Below, one piece after another: positions 47,201 to 48,257 of a stretch of 48,257 nucleotides of DNA. The translations under genes and the position numbers were made by a program. Under the pieces are notes generated by a model. The model was not told the DNA's origin, ran no database searches, and saw nothing but the letters and a program-made list of their open reading frames with translations. This DNA comes from Cytophagales bacterium (lineage in GTDB: Bacteria; Bacteroidota; Bacteroidia; Cytophagales; Microscillaceae). Numbering within the stretch: the stretch's first letter is position 1; the number at the start of each line of letters is the position of its first letter. The stretch spans positions 1 to 48,257 of the forward strand of contig JAAFJG010000033.1 of the NCBI GenBank assembly GCA_013298075.1, written 5' to 3'.

Positions 47201-48257
47201 TTATAAATCCATTACCAACACCAAGTATTACAGGAAACCAAACAGTCTGTGCTTCATCAACTCAAACTTATTCTTTAGCTAATATCAATGTAGGAAGTAC
47301 TTATAATTGGACAATCACAGGAGGAACGCCAGCTACATCTACAGGAAATTCTATTGTTGTAACTTGGGGAACAGGAACTGCGGGAATAGTCAGAGTTACA
47401 GAAACCAATGCAAATGGCTGCGTTTCAATTCCTAGTGCAACCAATATAATTATCAATCAATTACCAACGCCAAACATCACAGGAAATACAATAGTTTGTG
47501 CTTTATCAACCCAAACTTATGCTGTAACTAATAATCTGGGAAGTACTTATAATTGGACAATTATAGGAGGAACACCAAATATAACCACAGGAAATTCTAT
47601 TATTGTAAATTGGGGAACAGGAACTACAGGGTCAATTAGTGTTATAGAAACCATAACAGCAACTGGTTGTTCTACTACTACAACTAATACAACCAATATA
47701 ATTATCAATCCATTACCAACACCAAGTATTTCAGGAAACCAAATAGTCTGTGCCTCATCAAATCAAGCTTATTCTTTAATTAATATTAATGTAGGAAGTA
47801 CCTATAATTGGACAATCACAGGAGGAACGCCAAATATAACTACAGGAAATTCTATTTCTGTTGATTGGGGAACAGGTACTGCAGGAACAATTAGTATTAT
47901 AGAAACCAATGCAAATGGCTGCGTTTCAATTCCTATTGCAACCAATATAATTATCAATCCATTACCAACACCAAACATCACAGGAAACCAAACAGTCTGT
48001 GCTTCATCAACTCAAACTTATTCTTTAGCTAATATCAATGTAGGAAGTACTTATAATTGGACAATCACAGGAGGAACGCCAGCCACATCTACAGGAAATT
48101 CTGTTAGTGTAACTTGGGGAACAGGAACTGCGGCAATAGTCAGAGTTACAGAAACCAATGCAAATGGCTGCGTTTCAATTCCTAGTGCAACCAATATAAT
48201 TATCAATCAATTACCAACGCCAAACATCACAGGAAATACAATAGTTTGTGCTTTATC
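35275..48257 (+). CDS. Giant modular surface adhesin (3' end beyond window)
   Basis: One frame stays open from 35275 to the window end, at least 4,327 residues; I read most of it codon by codon and found no stop. A signal-anchor-like hydrophobic run ends near residue 60 (Met20 at 35332 is an alternative start). Residues 65-2580 are Thr/Asn/Gly-rich beta modules: four start with an NGxWNxxxTW-like motif (near 71, 612, 1402, 1981) and four hold FPVG (489, 1259, 1870, 2467). Then come an Ig-like domain (2583-2660), LamG 1 (2672-2845), a GSLRQAI segment (~2900), an FN3-like domain (3122-3212), LamG 2 (3221-3385), a second SLRYAI segment (~3595) and 83-residue PKD-like repeats from 3896. LamG and PKD-like folds suggest binding of polysaccharide or cells. 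A type IX secretion tail would lie beyond the window. Confidence 0.88.
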   Translation, partial: MHTQTSQNNHFSNYISKNTMKNIIQLFSTSYNPKITTINKVFVIGLFMFFGMYQSVWSQVAGDYRSNFTTMNWGTASSWQRYNGTSWLTATVVPTLSNNVEIQNNHTVTLNVAALCNNLVLTGTGGTLIGGTNDFTVAGSTTINGSFQDNIAGGTNTFRSLTVTSTGSFTAASGVSSFVFTGSITNNKTFNINGSNYSFTTSPVTITNNSTTTMSFNTSTIARIITNVTIAEASGGGTVELLAGLGIDINGGATLINQNANQGSSTTTNDIIGMGSFVNDPNACLNYLGNAMPAATLASFDASGTGSTFWYNGSGNHAIRPATYHTLRVANSRTVTLSTSIMIVGNLELLSNATFDVVSSANQVNIQGNLVVSGGASIVHRNGIFNFTGTGGNTANVTTTPVTLFNVVIDKTTNANVVIFNNPMTIQNTLTLTSGIVSLGSGANLTLSNAAVASQISPATPTNASYVISNLNTSYLIRNNLFSGNDYIFPVGRNAGSYNPVTIRVNTTGTNVSVRAYPTGTPTLPISANNLNVQWGVVGSITCTITNIVLNWTASNVTGTITNASLASHDGSWLNLGGTPTLTSINTNPNATLIATTERIFTVYKTAQTIASSQNGDWNLTTTWVGGIIPQINDNVNILHNVNIPASTIVNAGIITIGSSGQARTLTIADATVNFIANTVNVNFGSIFNVNTDNPTIAALNSNGQQINTFRMSSASGASNITDATNFRNANATNNTLVIFDGGGTYSIPTNFGNTGAGYPDVQINGGTKNLPDSDFTCKNLTVTAGILNSAVSTARTLTIGGNLQVNSGTTFNSGQHNVINVANSLAVSGIFTIPSTSTFNFIAGTTSVTISGTTNPIQLPNTVTVAIGKTVSINTGSIVAMSGSLTLNNNANFTNNGTLSLTGALTGNLANTFTNATNATFNYVSSSTPILTSGTFSVFAVGNTVNYSGANQSIVGGSYYNLSFSGSGTKSLIGTINVAGDWSRSGTATFAVGTGNVVLNGTTTQNIIGTTNFNNLTISNTSAGGVDVGTSAVTGTGILTLGANSLLRVGGLNNFPSFPLGNITFIGSSMVEYYALADQNISLANYSNLTLSGSGNKNLLSGIAVQNLAVNGVNTIMLFGGTVRTATVSGNLSGSGTINLSGAAHNLILNGVNNAIDKLTTDGNNSVVNYNRAGDQQVFASVNYRTLQIGNTGIKTIQGNTTAQGLAFIVGTAKLALGTTSNLIVTTSIIGFNNTKYIITNGSGMLTASYTTGTAQTFPIGRSNTSYDPINFAASAPTDIYYFRVASPNTNGMQNVSGMAYANAVWEVSSNNSQNFNVGGMSFNWGSATGTINTSAVLRSGTGFLVPNLGTWISGTSITNSTTITTNTTTTQFGVFVPLAGTTYYSRKVGAIGNIPTSNFNSNDTWTILSNGLGNQTGTTPLSTDNFVISDGTTVNFTANLQLTNSGINSLQINGTLNFNTFTGQAVASLQGNGRMRFSTTSFTTIVLPSVTNDNFTNQTGSTIEFYGNTDYEIPIINLFGIAGNNSYPNLEINMLANQLRLPPGTGTCTVNQNFKIISSIFDVMENNFIVNGTTNIAGTFSDGNASGTNTFNGLVTLDSGGTLFSGVVSTYNFGGGITNNSTNSFSIANSNSNFTANQSLTANGALIILGNVNVNTFTITNATGTGSIKTINIGGNLTGTGTWLQGADTKLNYAGAVFGCNLNATAIGNIVSYDGGNQTILSNVAGQTYFDIILAGSSGTKTFGSDINVLRNWTTSNGLTVTPTGSTVTFNGTIAQSINGSGTSTFHNLILNNNSGLTLSSAVTVQNIFTLSLGILDLGQNNLILTNNIIDDQLLGSPFTDANHIKTIGLSGGNLIRFGIGTGLNVIFPVGDGTKIQAIQIADINNTSVRFGSPSLTIPNGGLGSWYINSGLNPIGIITLLNPQGSLGTNPSIYNWTSTPAWVSSGTTNFTSPNYSLTTNLTNGEFSLFTPSTYTSIQNGAWNISSTWDLGTVPNLSTDNIVISAGHTIDITGLPYTINNLTIQSGGILDISADGGLTVSGTFNAPAGNSTIKIGAEISIPTIAILGTYNNTNKVVFYGTVGYAIRQYLSLDNKNFQNVEIEGTNISYSGNGTTIDNNFTVLTGGSFQLGQDGMVINGNLSVVGTFDSYNAVLTVNGTTTINGNFTDTDPIGTNTFNGNIIIGTAGIFNSNSPVVIGLNLINISNTNSIPMQFNSSFTRNLSSSILNFQGDMDFSGLFKVIGLGLTNINFNGATNTYNFNALSPSSMDIDDITINNNATIKVISNVTTSDGANFNNNNVLNIGGSFNATLNATNSGNTVTYNGAGSQDILATTYNHLILSGTGTKTAAGNISINGDFTNNLGNNFITNTNNVTFSGTSPQNITGTTTFYDLTINQINPSIVTLQNLSPMTVSNALTLTLGRLQLGANNLIYQGTELNLTYPGGWIETNGTGIFKRSINSTGAFNFPVGNATSLKNIQLSTVNNTGVRYIDNPTNPIIPSVLYTTNGLNATWEITGGVIVSTVRIDNPGGNTNATSVIRRWNGTNWGIIPTTFNSLNYQTNPSVGLGPTENFAVLLNCPVITLNSIPAAIINIAYNQTITATGGLAPYTYAFTTGTLPIGITFNTSTGVLSGTSTMAGTYNFTITATDANGCIGSQAYTLVIVPTQPLGNKGVYFDGVNDQISITQNADLDFGGGSTYTFESWVKIPNYAFYNIASKSRGGTCSGGFQYESYISIGSSGEIGFFTNVFNAIGWHSAVTNNGVVVPNKWVHIACTYNGGTKEIYVNGVLQSLIPITGSPSVSGIGCNTPWRIGGEGGIPGNGNGYMKGQMDEVRIFNTMRTQSQIQTDMATTTPNGAIGYWNLDQSTGTTANDIAGSNNGTLQNGALWALRVTDDTDNGGAGLGSLRQAINEANTDTDNDYIDFSIQQSNAATVSIILPSSELPNITQPIFIDGLSAFGSDDTNLRVDINATGRTNAINIVGANANNSMIKGLILRNATNGITINNTIQNKISQNSIFGNITAGINLINNGNNNKSIPIINTATTTLITGTCQVGDVIEVFENNNGENQGRSYLGIGIVTGTNWTYSGTFTIGKTITATATDITNGTSQFSIGKNIAFNTANVTTATNVTTTSFTANWINPTPAPPFYILQISTDNFSTVTNSYNNISNTVTSQLITGLSLNQVYQYRLVSSIDGTTPSSSISNIKIFSTSLPAGSGNALTFAGTRYVRVNNNPALNVGGRMTFEAWIKPNSLTTVQTIAAKGINGQNQDFEVYLTNTILEVRINGDSQYAAKGSFSLAPNIWQHIAFTYDNTLSNANLKLYLNGVLDAGVQYKVNNIFPSVSPYTTLVGNAYNLDIGLFAQQGLISPFIGDIDEVRIYNTAKDITAIRTDMCKKLIGNEAGLIVNFRFDEPNITASMTENRAIGANFDATILSATSTLSGAALGDISTNVYNSGTSISLTDTDTFTANGFTLAPGQGIQIYKVKQIPNNIATPTDMTGLETSRYFGVFPIGVTNYNAAYDYTSNTNIPNANLISLATRNNNIGNWNWESTTLNNATSKIMNAGGNSTQKEFIAGFIADPLLVTSNTNFNVPGSLRYAINFANNNGNGSNVDNITFSGDFIIVTTSLLIQSPTNINGETKNIIINPLNPTISEAFRVSSNNCTIQNLTIQGFQNQGINVIGLNNSNKISKVLMSCNGVKGIQLNGTANNNKSVPIINSCALTTQITGTGVNGEVIELFKMNNSACNTNFNPQGKVFLGTATVSGGTWTINSPFDAGAILIAGDYVVATATNTTNNTSEFSARIQVVVQPTPPSITNGVSQAFCVNTNANTALPATGIGTIRWYIDALLTTQVAIGANPSLSNLGISTTNAGSFTRYVISDNNCKSTATELNITINPLPTPNISGNQTVCASSNQVYSLANINVGSTYNWTITGGTPATSTGNSISVDWGTGTAGTISIIETNANGCVSSPIATNIIINPLPTPSITGNQTVCASSTQTYSLANINVGSTYNWTITGGTPATSTGNSIVVTWGTGTAGIVRVTETNANGCVSIPSATNIIINQLPTPNITGNTIVCALSTQTYAVTNNLGSTYNWTIIGGTPNITTGNSIIVNWGTGTTGSISVIETITATGCSTTTTNTTNIIINPLPTPSISGNQIVCASSNQAYSLININVGSTYNWTITGGTPNITTGNSISVDWGTGTAGTISIIETNANGCVSIPIATNIIINPLPTPNITGNQTVCASSTQTYSLANINVGSTYNWTITGGTPATSTGNSVSVTWGTGTAAIVRVTETNANGCVSIPSATNIIINQLPTPNITGNTIVCAL
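46960..48257 (+). repeat. 249-bp tandem PKD-like repeats with 750-bp superperiod
   Basis: Units begin at 46960, 47209, 47458, 47710, 47959 and 48208 (249, 249, 252, 249, 249 bp). Each encodes about 83 residues with landmarks PLPTPxI, GNQTVCASS, YNWTITGGTP and ETNANGC. Units 2 and 5 are nearly identical, and units 3 and 6 begin identically, giving a three-unit superperiod of 750 bp. The array continues past the window. Confidence 0.93.

Overview
The window comes from an AT-rich member of the Bacteroidota, most likely a Cytophagales-like gliding or surface-associated bacterium. Four things point there: a short 288-residue primary sigma factor, promoters with the Bacteroidota -7 element TAnnTTTG, an S46 dipeptidyl-peptidase, and a giant secreted adhesin built from Bacteroidota-type modules. 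I cannot name the genus from the sequence alone.

Layout. (1) 0.4-6.8 kb holds chromosomal housekeeping and envelope genes, mostly on the minus strand: an RlaP-like nucleotidyltransferase, a Nudix hydrolase, malate dehydrogenase (plus strand), an overlapping TerC/TerB-like pair, a small membrane protein and a secreted papain-like protease. (2) 7.0-8.7 kb is a plasmid-type parA-parB operon. (3) 8.9-19.07 kb is an integrated element in the 3' end of tRNA-Arg(ACG). It is bounded by copies of the tRNA end plus its terminator: copy 1 at 8956, copy 2 at 18668, copy 3 at 18979. It carries a tyrosine recombinase, a TOPRIM/SF3 primase-helicase, a membrane protein with a C-terminal helix-turn-helix, an XRE regulator with a strong palindromic operator, and several unknown small genes. 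I see no relaxase, conjugation or capsid gene. Its replication module is flanked by inverted repeats carrying 11-bp iterons, and a second, unrelated 11-bp array lies near its right end. The 260 bp between copies 2 and 3 look like the two end regions of a second element that has lost its cargo. (4) 19.2-20.1 kb is rpoD. (5) 20.8-27.0 kb is a type III restriction-modification locus in the order res, repeat array, GxxExxY nuclease-like gene, mod. A 12-bp repeat occurs both in frame inside mod and, in the opposite orientation, in the noncoding array that begins directly at the res stop codon. (6) 27.3-31.9 kb is a dabA-dabB inorganic carbon uptake operon. (7) 31.9-34.8 kb holds an unknown gene and a DPP7-type S46 peptidase. 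(8) From 35.3 kb to the window end one uninterrupted reading frame encodes at least 4,327 residues of a modular surface protein: beta-helix-like modules, two LamG domains, an FN3-like domain and 83-residue PKD-like tandem repeats.

How they fit together. The element looks like a self-replicating integrative plasmid or satellite: Int and the att sites handle integration, the primase-helicase and iterons handle replication, and the XRE protein acts as a switch. The neighbouring parAB pair may be a leftover from a related replicon. The restriction locus and giant adhesin are typical variable surface and defence functions; both carry long repeats that could change by recombination. The least explained signals are the repeat shared by coding and noncoding DNA in the restriction locus, and the two families of 11-bp arrays with inverted ends in the element.
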